Shown here in pieces: positions 18,526 through 29,600 of a stretch of DNA of 64,000 nt. The translations under genes and the position numbers were made by a program. The DNA is from Candidatus Cardinium hertigii (GTDB taxonomy: Bacteria; Bacteroidota; Bacteroidia; Cytophagales; Amoebophilaceae), in contig NZ_CP029619.1 of assembly GCF_003176915.1 (NCBI RefSeq), positions 248,001-312,000 on the forward strand. Direction: 5' to 3'. The notes beneath the pieces were generated by a model. The model made no database searches, had not been told where the DNA came from, and saw only the letters and a list, made by a program, of their open reading frames with translations. Position 1 is the stretch's first letter. Every line of letters starts with the position of its first letter.

Positions 18526-19930
18526 AGAAATCCAAAAATACTTTCGATACTTGGGATTTATGCAAACCGAGCGATTTGGCTATAAAGTAGATGCTATTGG
18601 TAATGATATTTGTTACTTGTTCATAAGGTGTATATATGCCCATTATGTTTTTAACTATGTTAAATTGCATGGTAGCCCAATTATTATGTGAGAATGGGTA
18701 ATATGCTCCCAAGGCATCTGCTACTACTAGACCTGAAACAATAGCTCCCTCATGACCTGTGAGACTTGTATCTGTGCCGCAAAACCAAAAATGATTTTTT
18801 CCTTGAAGTTTCCGTATATTTTTTTTATTGCTCATATCTTGTGGTCTTAATTTAGGTATTTTCCAATATTTTTTTAGATAGATATATTGATCTGATATTG
18901 TGAACTTAGGGTCGAAAGTAACTAGGATAGGTGTTTCTATATGCTTATAAGGGTCTAAACAATTAATTACACGGGTTAATGAACCAATAAATCGGTCTTC
19001 ATGCTGTTTATAAGTAAATTCACAATAAATAGTAGCATTAAATTTTTTAGTTAATATAGATAAATCAGAATGTAACACACATTCTATAGGTGTATATTCG
19101 AAATGACCTAAAATATTTTTTTCCTCATCAGTAGGATTGCTTATCATTGACAACGTGGTATCAGCATGAGTAGCAAAAATTACTTCATCAAACTTTAGTG
19201 GTGGCTTTTTATCTACATATATTAATACGCAATTACTATCTCTTTCGACTTTTACAACTTTACTATTAAGATGTATCTTATCCCCTAATTCTTGAGAGAT
19301 CTTTGATAAGTAATTACCAATTCCTTCTTCAGATTTTCGCCAATAAGTGGGATGAAAGAAAGACAATAATCCCATAGAAAAAGAAATGGCACAAAAAGTT
19401 AAACTATACGCTAAGGTTTGGGAATTTCCACTTGAAAATGTTGTTAATAATGGGAGTAATGCCTTATATATGAAATCTTTGGAATAATTTTCTTGCTTTA
19501 AAAATTGTCCTAAAGTCGTTTTTTGTACAATAGGATTATCTAGATGAATTATTTCATGCATTTGAGCATGAAACCTACTACATTCTCTAGAAATTTTTTC
19601 CCATATAGGTCCTTTTATGTGTGTATTAGTCCAAAATTCATCATTCTTTTCCTTAGAAGCAGCTCCAAATGATAAAGGTGCTATAAATGTATCAATTTTA
19701 AAATGATTTAATAAGGTATATAAATTTGGTGCCTGCTTTTCAGAAAAATACTCTACTCCTAAATCTACTTTTACCCTATGGCCATTTATTTCAAGCGTTT
19801 CTGTATAAGCATGCCCCCCTAAGGTATTTTCCATTTCAAACAAAGAAATATTATGGACTTTACTTAAGGCCCATGCAGCGGTAGCTCCTGCTCCCCCCCC
19901 TCCTATTATAGCTATGCTTTTCTTTCTCAT
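18518..19930 (-). CDS. FAD/NAD(P)-binding oxidoreductase (COG2907/amine-oxidase-like)
   Basis: 470 residues. The N-terminal dinucleotide-binding motif is AIIGGGGAGATAAW, followed by LFEMENTLGGHAYT and VDLGVEYF, which fits the COG2907-like flavoprotein group related to amine oxidases and desaturases. The C-terminal FAD contact GTDTSLTGHEGAIVSG (about residues 385-405) is present. It is co-transcribed with the PKS genes (17 bases downstream of the isochorismatase-like gene, overlapping the PPTase gene). A tailoring oxidation or dehydrogenation of the polyketide is likely but unproven. The substrate cannot be told from sequence. Confidence 0.78.
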   Translation of the reverse strand: MRKKSIAIIGGGGAGATAAWALSKVHNISLFEMENTLGGHAYTETLEINGHRVKVDLGVEYFSEKQAPNLYTLLNHFKIDTFIAPLSFGAASKEKNDEFWTNTHIKGPIWEKISRECSRFHAQMHEIIHLDNPIVQKTTLGQFLKQENYSKDFIYKALLPLLTTFSSGNSQTLAYSLTFCAISFSMGLLSFFHPTYWRKSEEGIGNYLSKISQELGDKIHLNSKVVKVERDSNCVLIYVDKKPPLKFDEVIFATHADTTLSMISNPTDEEKNILGHFEYTPIECVLHSDLSILTKKFNATIYCEFTYKQHEDRFIGSLTRVINCLDPYKHIETPILVTFDPKFTISDQYIYLKKYWKIPKLRPQDMSNKKNIRKLQGKNHFWFCGTDTSLTGHEGAIVSGLVVADALGAYYPFSHNNWATMQFNIVKNIMGIYTPYEQVTNIITNSIYFIAKSLGLHKSQVSKVFLDFYA

Positions 19931-19947
19931 TTGTATACCTCATTTAA

Positions 19948-20505
19948 TTATTCACGAATATACCTTCTATCAAGAAATTTGAGGCTCATATCAATATAAT
20001 TTGAATATTCTGAATTATCAATGAATTCAAAAAATACCATTTCTTTAGTAACAATAGGTATATTGAGCTGGTTAAGTCTATTAATAGCTGTTAAATGATC
20101 TATCTCATTTCGTGCTGTAATAGCATCAACAATTACAAAGGTATCGCTGCCATTTTTTTTGAAATCTATAGCAGATTGGCTAATCGCTATATGTGATTCC
20201 GCTCCTGCAAGTAAAAATTGTTTTCTTTTTAGCTTACTAATTTTATCTTGAACTATAGGTTCCTTTAGGCAAGAAAAATGAACTACTTCTGCATGTAGGG
20301 GGTTTTGGGCTATTTTAGTTAATGTGCCTATAGACGCACCTAATTTTTTATGTTCAATTATGATTACAGGAACATCAAAATGATTTGCCAAGTCTACTAG
20401 CCAGTAACAGCTATCTAAAACATTTTGTCCATTAATAAGAGAAGGTAAGAAATCCTTTTGCATGCTAAATATCAAAACGCAAGCTTCCTTGTGGTTAATC
20501 AACAT
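19948..20505 (-). CDS. Isochorismatase-fold protein with degenerate active site
   Basis: 185 residues. Fold markers are clear: VLIFSMQKDFLP at the start, DVPVIIIEHKK, and LLAGAESHIAISQSAIDF near residue 98. The catalytic triad of cysteine hydrolases of this family appears lost. The Asp of the (V/I)DMQxDF motif is Ser14, the Lys preceding FS (here EVVHFS) is absent, and the nucleophilic Cys in GxExHxCV is Ala107. It sits in the PKS operon between the TE-containing PKS and the FAD enzyme. It may be a pseudoenzyme, a binding or scaffold protein, or a decaying gene. The frame itself is intact. Confidence 0.72.
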   Translation of the reverse strand: MLINHKEACVLIFSMQKDFLPSLINGQNVLDSCYWLVDLANHFDVPVIIIEHKKLGASIGTLTKIAQNPLHAEVVHFSCLKEPIVQDKISKLKRKQFLLAGAESHIAISQSAIDFKKNGSDTFVIVDAITARNEIDHLTAINRLNQLNIPIVTKEMVFFEFIDNSEYSNYIDMSLKFLDRRYIRE

Positions 20506-20551
20506 ATTTTTTCCATTTTAATATTTTATAATCCTACTTGCATGAGCTTTA

Positions 20552-23500
20552 TTATAGTTTAATATCATCTTTATAGTCCATAAAATTTTTGATTAATCTA
20601 TTAAATTTAAATGGTGCAGTCAGAGGTATAAAATGTCCCTCATTCTCAAAAGAAATAATTTTAGAATCTCTAATAAAATTCAAGCGATTGATATCATGAA
20701 GATTGATAACAGGATCGTTTTCTCCGTACACTATCATACAGCGTACATTTAATGAAGATAATTTTGGCGTGGCATCGAATTCTTGCAGTCTATTGTAATA
20801 ATATTTTAGTACCTCCAGTGAACATCCGGCACTTATATAATCAATAATATTTTGTGCTGAAAAATCAAACAAATCTTGCAAATAATTTTGATGATATAGT
20901 AACGCTTCTCTTAAGGTAATTGATTGAGCAAAAATATCGTTGTCAAACTTAGCAGAAGTATTTATTAGAATGAGATTTTGTACCCTAGGACTTACTAAAC
21001 TAAGAATGATAGCAATACATCCCCCTAACGACCATCCTAATAAATCAAATTTTTTATATTTTCCAGCAATAGCTTCAAAACTCTTAAATATACTAAGAAC
21101 CAGATTTTCTAAATCTGGTTCCTTAAATAAGCTGTTTCCATGGCCAGGATAATGGGGAATATATATTGTATTATTTCCTTTTAAGAAAAATCTAAGCTGT
21201 TGAATCCATACATGGGCAAGTGTATTTAAAGGAGGTAAAAAGACGATTGTATTCCTATTATTTTCTCCAAAAATAAACCACTCAATACCATCTTGAAGAA
21301 TAGTATTATATGCAAATTCTTTTGAGAAAATTTTAGTTGTATTGCTAATATTTAGTTCCAATTGAGGTTTTGACTGATTTTTCTTCTTAAGTTTCTCTAA
21401 ATTTTCAGCTAGCTCGTTTAAGTTATTAGACGTAAGAATAATTTGAGGATTAACGGCACCATATTCTTCTTGAAATATATCTAATAATTGCAGCGCTACT
21501 ATAGAATCAATACCAAAACTTTGCAAAGGTTGATCAGATGAAATAGCTTCTACTTTATACCCTAAAATGTCTGACAGCCTTGTTTTGAGTTTATCCACAA
21601 CACACCATTTATTGTCATCTATATATGCTTCAATAGCATCATTTTTTTTTATAGATGTTTCTGTATTATGAAAGGACCCATCCTGTCCTATCCAAGAATA
21701 TTCCCTACAAAAGGGATAAGATGGTAGAGATATGTTATGTACGAAATTAGGATACAGCGCTTGCAAAGTTATTTTTTCCTCATGCATCAAAAAATAAGCT
21801 ATATACGCAAGGTATTTATACAGTTCTTTTCCTGTAAGCTCGTTGCTTGTAAGGCGATACATAACTTCCTCTTTTGAATAAGGGGGCTTTTGGTAAGTAT
21901 TTATAGAGCAGTTATGCTTATCATTTAAAAAAATGTTAATGTTCTCAAGTAACTGCTCTTTAGTTTCTGCAATAGAAACAAATTTATTAGGAAAATGAGT
22001 TAATGAACAATTCAAACTGTAACTGAGACAAGCTAATTCCTGATCTTCAATACCAGATAGAAAAATTTTATAAGAATGAAGGAGCTTTTCTAATTGTCTT
22101 TTATTTTTTGCACTAAATAAAAATATATAAGGTCTAATAGTATCTATCTTATTTAAATTTATTTGTTCTGGCTTTCGTAGAACAAGATGTGCATTGGTTC
22201 CACTAAAACCAAAAGCACTAATAGCAGCTAAGTTTTTTTCTTTCGGCCATTTTACTACATTGGTATTTATTTTAAACGCTCCTAGTTTAATTTCAGGGTT
22301 TAAATTTGCAAAATTTATTTGTGGAGGAATAGTATTATGTTTAAAGCTAAGTACAATCTTAATAATGCTTGCTAATGCTGAAGCAACTAAAGCATGACCT
22401 ATATTCGCCTTTGATGATCCTATATAACACTTATAATCAGACAATTGTTCAAAACTTTCCTTTAAAGCTTTTATTTCTAAAGGATCACCAATAGCAGTAC
22501 CAGTACCGTGAGCCTCAACATATCCAAGCTCAGACAAATTTATCTCATGTCCCCTGTATATTGAGGTTATCAACTCTTTTTGTGCATCAACATTAGGTGA
22601 CATAAGGCCATTGGTATAGCCATCATGGTTAACCCCAATAGCTTCCATTATACCATATATCCTATGTCTATCCCTTATTGCATCACTTATTTTCTTTAAC
22701 ACTATACACGATACTGTTTCGGCAGGTACAAAACCATCTGCTCTTTCATCAAAGCTATAACATAATCCAGATTTAGAAAGTAAATTGGAATTTTTTGCAA
22801 GTTTAAATAATTCCGGTGTACTAAAGATGCAGCTTGCTCCTATAAGAGCGGTATCACATATGCCACTTTCTAAATATTTAATCGCTAAGTCAATTGCTAC
22901 TAAAGAAGAGGAACATGCGGTATCAATATTTATTGAAGGAGCTTTTAGATTAAAAAAATACGATATTCTACCAGCGTTTACTGATACAGCATTTCCAAGG
23001 AAACTAAAGTTATTATAAATCTTTTTATTATCCTGAGTGTTATTTTTATAATCACCTGGAAGCGAAGTAGTGAAGACACCGCATTTACTATCATTTAATG
23101 CTTCTTTTGTTAATCCTGCATCTTCAAATGCTTCCCATGCTACTTCCATTAAAATTCTTTGCTGGGGATCCATTAAGGCAGCTTCTCGTGGAGAAATATT
23201 AAAAAAATTAGAGTCAAAATGAGTAATATTTTCTAAGAACCCTCCTTTATATTTTTTATCAGTAAATCCATCCCATCTATTACCATTTGTGATAGAGCAT
23301 TTAGAATGAATTAAATTCTCCCAATATTCATTAGGGCTAGCTGCTCCAGGAAAACGTCCTGAAATACCTATAATAGCTATTTTTTCTTTATTTTCTTTTT
23401 TATTTGGTTTAAAATTATTGCCCTTGCTGCTGTGTGTTTGTTCTGAAGCTTTTAGCCTTTCCATATGTATGGCTAAATCATTAATAGATGTAAAATTGTA

Positions 23501-23683
23501 CAAATCAGATGAAAAAATTTCATATCCCAGCTTTATTTTTATTAACTTAGCAATTTGTATTGCAAGTATAGAGTCCACCCCCATATCAATATAGGGTCTA
23601 TCTAACATCAACTCTTCTTCTGAACAAAGCAAGACCGCTGCAAATATATTTTTTAATTGTATAAGTATATGGTTATCCTTCAT
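20552..23683 (-). CDS. Trans-AT polyketide synthase, ACP-KS-ACP-TE (terminal module)
   Basis: 1043 residues. Domains in order: ACP with GVDSI (about residue 35); KS (about 100-530) with DTACSSS (Cys about 257), EAHGTGT and KANIGH; a second ACP with GIDSI (about 723); and an alpha/beta-hydrolase thioesterase (about 810-1035) with GWSLGG, GENDPV and GHF. No AT domain is present, as expected for a trans-AT system. The first ACP serves the KS that ends the upstream PKS, whose stop overlaps this start by four bases (ATGA). This protein releases the finished chain. No KR, DH or ER lies behind its KS, so a beta-keto group is expected unless this KS is non-elongating. Confidence 0.92.
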   Translation of the reverse strand: MKDNHILIQLKNIFAAVLLCSEEELMLDRPYIDMGVDSILAIQIAKLIKIKLGYEIFSSDLYNFTSINDLAIHMERLKASEQTHSSKGNNFKPNKKENKEKIAIIGISGRFPGAASPNEYWENLIHSKCSITNGNRWDGFTDKKYKGGFLENITHFDSNFFNISPREAALMDPQQRILMEVAWEAFEDAGLTKEALNDSKCGVFTTSLPGDYKNNTQDNKKIYNNFSFLGNAVSVNAGRISYFFNLKAPSINIDTACSSSLVAIDLAIKYLESGICDTALIGASCIFSTPELFKLAKNSNLLSKSGLCYSFDERADGFVPAETVSCIVLKKISDAIRDRHRIYGIMEAIGVNHDGYTNGLMSPNVDAQKELITSIYRGHEINLSELGYVEAHGTGTAIGDPLEIKALKESFEQLSDYKCYIGSSKANIGHALVASALASIIKIVLSFKHNTIPPQINFANLNPEIKLGAFKINTNVVKWPKEKNLAAISAFGFSGTNAHLVLRKPEQINLNKIDTIRPYIFLFSAKNKRQLEKLLHSYKIFLSGIEDQELACLSYSLNCSLTHFPNKFVSIAETKEQLLENINIFLNDKHNCSINTYQKPPYSKEEVMYRLTSNELTGKELYKYLAYIAYFLMHEEKITLQALYPNFVHNISLPSYPFCREYSWIGQDGSFHNTETSIKKNDAIEAYIDDNKWCVVDKLKTRLSDILGYKVEAISSDQPLQSFGIDSIVALQLLDIFQEEYGAVNPQIILTSNNLNELAENLEKLKKKNQSKPQLELNISNTTKIFSKEFAYNTILQDGIEWFIFGENNRNTIVFLPPLNTLAHVWIQQLRFFLKGNNTIYIPHYPGHGNSLFKEPDLENLVLSIFKSFEAIAGKYKKFDLLGWSLGGCIAIILSLVSPRVQNLILINTSAKFDNDIFAQSITLREALLYHQNYLQDLFDFSAQNIIDYISAGCSLEVLKYYYNRLQEFDATPKLSSLNVRCMIVYGENDPVINLHDINRLNFIRDSKIISFENEGHFIPLTAPFKFNRLIKNFMDYKDDIKL
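21097..21121. other. Short perfect hairpin inside the TE coding region
   Basis: gaaccagattt-tct-aaatctggttc: 11-base arms and a three-base loop. No T-run follows on either strand, so it is unlikely to be a terminator. It may be chance. Confidence 0.35.
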
Positions 23684-26600
23684 ATTATCTCTTTAATCAT
23701 ACTAGAGTCTGCAGCTGTTTCAAACCAATAAGGTTTAGTATAGAAAGGATAAGTAGGCAAGCTAAGCCTAAGTTTCGGTTCATGATCATGCAGTAACTCC
23801 CAATCAAGATCATATCCTGCTAAATATTGCTTGCGCCTTTCTTGAAGTTCGCAGTAGTATGTATCCCTATTCCTATAATCTCCTAAAGTTTCAACCATTT
23901 TTTCTTTGCTGCTTACCGCTACAATTGCTTCGGTTTGCTGATGAAGTCCATCTATTAGCTCTGCTATATTTTTGATTATCCAAGCGCACCTATAGGGAAA
24001 ATGGCTGCGGCCACTATTAAGGGTGTAAGCAATATTAGCCAAACTATATGCTTTGTTTGAAAGATTAGCTAAATAATGTGCGAGGTTCTTTTGTGATTGT
24101 TGTAAGGAATACAAGGCCTTCGCTGATAAGCAAACAAGATAAAATGGTTTATCGGTAAAGTTTGTATCTATTTCTCTTGGGAGCGCTTCTTCTATAACGA
24201 CATGGGCATTAGATCCTCCAAAACCAAACGAACTAATTCCAGCCACTCTAAGCGTATCACTTTCCCAACTTTGATTGTTAGATACAATGTAGAAAGGACT
24301 GTTATGAATAGCTATGTAAGGATTTAATTTATTAAAATGCAAATTCCCTGGTAAAGCTTTATGTTTAATAGATAATAATACTTTGAGTAGTGAAGCAATT
24401 CCTGCTGCTGGTTCCAAATGTCCTATGTGCGTTTTTACAGAACCAAGCCCTATATAAGGTTTATCTTCCCATATTCCCAACGCGCGCCAAGCCATCTTTA
24501 AAGCATCTATTTCAATAGGATCACCAAGTTTTGTACCTGTGCCATGGGTTTCAATATAACTGACACGTCGTGCTAACGCTTTGTCCTTATAGGCATGTAT
24601 AAGCAATGCTTTTTGGGCTTCTGGATTGGGTGCTGTAAGGGAATGCGCTTTCCCACCATGGTTTTCAGAGCAACTGATAATATTTCCATAAATATTATCT
24701 TTATCCCTTACTGCATCACTATTTCGTTTTAGTAAAACACAACCCACACCTTCCCCCCTAACATATCCGTCTGCCTCTTCATCAAACGTAGCACAACGCC
24801 CTTGGGAAGAAAGAACGCCCATACTAGCAGCTGCATCGCTAACTTCATGGTCTATGAGTAGACTCACTGCTCCTACCAATGCATAGTCACATTCATAATT
24901 TTCTAAAGCTAAGACTGCTCTTCTTAAAGCTACCAAAGCACTTGAACATGCGGAATCAACAGTTTGACTTGGACCATTAAAATTTAACAAATAAGATACT
25001 CTATTTGCAAGCATTGCATGTGCATTTCCTGTTGCAGCATAAGGATGGCGACTTTGCTTCCATTGTTGTAAAAGAATTTGATAATCATTAAACTGAACGC
25101 CTACAAAAACGCCTACTTTGTTCAACTTTTGAGGGTTATATCCTGCATCTAAAATAGTACTATACGCTACTTGAAGAAATAAACGATGCTGAGGATCCAT
25201 TAGCATAGCTTCTCTTGCTGATAAATTAAAAAAAGCAGGATCGAAATATTTCATTTGAGGAATCACGCCTCCATAATAATTTCTATTTTTCCACCTTTTT
25301 ATGGGTTGTATAGCGTTTATGCCACTTTGCATATTTCGCCAGAAATCTTCTAAACTAAGCGCGTTTGGCATTATGCCATTTATTCCTATTATGCTACAGT
25401 TAGCAACTTTATAGCCATAGGAACTTTGTTTGTGTGTTAAATCATTAATGCTAAGCGATAGCGAATTATCCTTAATAAGTTCGTTACTATTTAATGTTTG
25501 CTTAGGTAATTTGTCTTGTATATACTGTTGAATTTTACCAGGCGTATTAAAGGTGAAAAAAATATTAGGTGGAACTGTAACTTCAAAGCTTTCCTTAAGT
25601 TTATCTGCTAGTTTCTGTAGTAATACAGAATCAAAACCTATGTCTCCAAAAGTTGTCTCCATTTCAATAGAATGCTTATCTAATTTGATAAGCTCTGAAA
25701 TATGAGTCAATATTTTTTCTGGTACAACAGAAGCATCCATTTTACAGGAACTATTTAGTTCTAGTTTAGCAATAGGAATATCAAATAAACCGTGTAAAGC
25801 TTCATTTATTTTAATTTTATCCCCTTGAAGAGGCATAATAGCACCCTGTGAGATATAATTAATATTATTTATAATGGATAAAAGAATATGTAAACCTGCT
25901 CTATTCGTAATAGGTGCAATACCTTGCTGTTCATAAATAAGATTCACTTTTTCTTTGCTTACTTGCATTCCTCCGCTATCCCATAAAGGCCAGTTTATAC
26001 TCGCAGTACGGCCAGAGCGTTCTTTATTTTCTACCCAAACATTACGTACAGTTGCAAATGTATCCATAAAACTATTCCCAGTAGCATAATCCGTTTGCCC
26101 TATATTGCCAAATACACTTGCTACAGATGAAAATAGTAGAAAGAAATCTAAGCTTTGCGTCTTAGTAGCCTCATCTAAAGCAACTGCTCCTTTTATTTTT
26201 ATATCTACAATATTTTTAAAGTCTTTAATCTCTTTTGAAAAAAAGAGTTTATCTTTAGTACGTCCTGCAGCATGTATCACCCCGTTAATATTTCCATATG
26301 CTAATGTTACAATATTAATGAGCTCTTGTAGTTGTATAACATCTGTTATATCAACTTGCTTATAAACTATTTTTCCCCCTAAGGTCTGTAACTTCTTTAG
26401 CACATTTTTCTTATCCTGGGTAAGCTCAGATGAACCGAATAGTATTAAAGTTGCTTTAAAGAAGTGTGCTAAATATTCAGCTATAACTTGACCAATCTTG
26501 CCTAAGCCTCCAGAGATTATATAAACTCCCTTGTCCCGTAGAACTAATGACTTATTAATATTGGGAAATTGCTGCAGGTGGAAAGTTCTTACTAGTCTTG

Positions 26601-29600
26601 TTTCATGACGATAAGTAATTTCTTCAAAAAATTTACTATAGTAAGTAGATTCGTTAATAAAAATATTTAATAATTGTTGCCCAGAAATACTTTTTGAAAG
26701 CGTAAGCAATTTTACTTTAATATGATTACTTTCCAGTATAATGGATTTAAATAATCCCATCAGAGCAGCATAACATGCATCGTCTATATTACCTAATTCT
26801 TCTTTAACAATGACGATTTCAAAAAAGACAACAGATTTTATGATTAGTTGGGATATTTCAAAAAAATATTCTATATAATGGTTATTATTCTCTAATATAT
26901 GACCTTGTAGATTTATAAATATTTTTATGGGTTTGGCTGAAGAATTAGTAAAAACAATAGCATTCAAAGCATCTTTAAAGCTTTTATAATCAAATGGAGC
27001 GACGATATAACTATAGGTGTTTTTATATCCTTCCCAGTATATTAACTTATCAATTAAAATTATATTCTGTGTATCCGTGATGTTTTTCACATCCAAAGAA
27101 CTTTTTACCCATTGAGAAATGTAATAGAAAATTTCTTTTTTAGTTTCCTTATAATTTAAGTCCTCTTGAGAATTGTAATGCTGAAAGGTAATGGAGGTAT
27201 CCTGTTGTAAGGTATTATTTATAGATCGCTCAAATTCATTAGACCAATATTCCTTTAAATCAAATGTATACAAAGGTAATTTTACCACCGAACGTAGTTT
27301 ATAAATTTTTTCCCAAGGAATGTTATATCCTTCTTTATATAATTTATTGACTTCCCTAATAAGACTAACATATTCATTACTTTCTACATCCTTGTGTAAA
27401 CTACTTAACAAGTTTTCTATTGTGCTATTTATGGTTAAAAGGGAAGTTTTGAAATGCTTCCATAAACTTTCAGCAACAAGTTCTTCTAATTTATCTACTA
27501 ATTCTTCTTGACTGGAAAAAAGTACGGAACAGCGGTAACGAAAATGTTCTCTGCAACACGCTGCACTATAAGACAAAGAATATAATGAGATATGCTCAAC
27601 ATTTTTAAGCCATTTTTTGAAATTAAGGACATTTTCTTTAAGAGAATAAGCTGTTTTTGCTGATAAAGGTAAAATATAAATAGGCAAAATGGGGCTATTT
27701 TGCACAGTAGAGCTAGGAGGTTCTTGAATAATTACATGAGCGTTTGAACCACCCGCCCCAAAAGAGCTTATCCCCGCAACCCTAGGGTAATTGTGAACAG
27801 GCATCCAATCTTGCAATTTTTTTACTAAGAAAAAGGGAGTTTTTTTTAAATTAAGCAAAGGGTTTTCTTCTGAACAATTAATGGTAGGCACCATTTTCTT
27901 ATACCTAAATTGTAATAAAACTTTAATAATAGCTGCAATTCCTGCAGCAGACTCCAAGTGGCCTATATTTGCTTTTAATGCTCCAAGAGCATAATGTTGT
28001 TTATAGGGAACTTTATAAGCTTCTGTTAAGCCCTGTATCTCGATGGGGTCCCCAAGAGGGGTGCCAGTACCATGGGTTTCTAGGTAAGTAATGGCTTCTG
28101 GTGGAAGTAAAGAACGTTCGAGCGCTTTTTTTATAACCTCTGTTTGTGCAGTAGGATTTGGTACCGTATACCCAGCTGACTTTCCTCCGGAATTTATAGC
28201 ACTACCTCGTATAATACCATAAACATAATCCTTGTTTTTCAAAGCATCTTTTAATTGCTTTATTATTAATACTACTGCTCCTTCTCCTGGAACATATCCA
28301 TCAGCATCTTTCCCAAAACTATTGCATTTTCCAGAAAGACTTAAAAAACGCCCCTGAGATAATATTTTATATTTGACCGGATGGGGCATGAGATTAACCC
28401 CTCCTATTATTGCAGAAGCGCAATCTCCATTTTTTACTGATTGTATTGCTAAATGAAGTGCAGTAAGTCCACCAGAACACATTGAATCTACTGCTATAGA
28501 TGGTCCTTTGAAGTTAAAATTATAAGAGATCCTATTTGCAAGTGAAGCATATGATGAATCTATACTTTCTTTTTTTTCATCATATGAAATATAATGACCA
28601 TACATTACGGAAATAAAAACACCAGAGTCATATAGAGATTCGGGTGTAAGCGCACTATCTTGTATAGCATGGTAAGTATTTTGTAAGAGGAGTCTTTCTT
28701 GAGGATCCATTCTTTCCGCTTCTGCAGGAGAAATGTTAAAAAATGAAGGATCAAATAATTTAATCGATCTTAAAAACCCTCCATGTCTTCCATAAGCAGT
28801 TCCTTCATTTTTAGGGTCAGGATCATAATATTTACGCCAATTCCACCGATCTTTAGGTATAATTTTAATACAATTTTTTCCTTGTATCAAGTTACTCCAT
28901 AATACTTCTATAGAATCTGCTTCTGGGAATTGGCCAGCAAATCCTATAATTGCAATAGCATCATCTCTTGCAGAAGGGAAATGATTCTTAATTTCTTCCA
29001 CAGGAGAATTAGAATAAGCAATTTCGTTACTTAAGCTATAAGTATCTATGCATTTTTCAAAACCAGAAAAAATTGTTTTTATTTCACTAAGAAAATGTCC
29101 TTTAATATATTCAGTTAATAAAACTATAGTTGGTTTGTCAAATAGGATTGTTTTATTAATTCGTACCTGATCATTAATTTTTCGAAGCTTTCTTTCAATC
29201 TCAGAGGCAATATTGATGGCTGCAACTGAATCAGCCCCTTTTTCAATAATAGAATCATTCTCTTCAAGATCATGTAATTTAGTATACGCTACAATTATTT
29301 CTTTTACCCAATGCGTTAAGTTTTTTGTAAAGCTATTTTCTGCTTGTTCAAACTGAAAATCAGGTATTACAACAGCTGAATTATTAAATTTTTTAATAAA
29401 ATCAATCAAAAGAGAAGGAGTACCTTTATAGATGATAGCGTAATGTATGCTAGAGGAAAATATATATTCCATAGCATGGAGAGCTTCTTGCGTATGTAGA
29501 GGTAAAAGCTTCTCTTGCTTATAAGGTATGTGCATCCCTCCATTTTCCCAAAGACCCCAATCAATGCAAAAACTGTTTCCATATCGTTCTCCTTGCAGAT

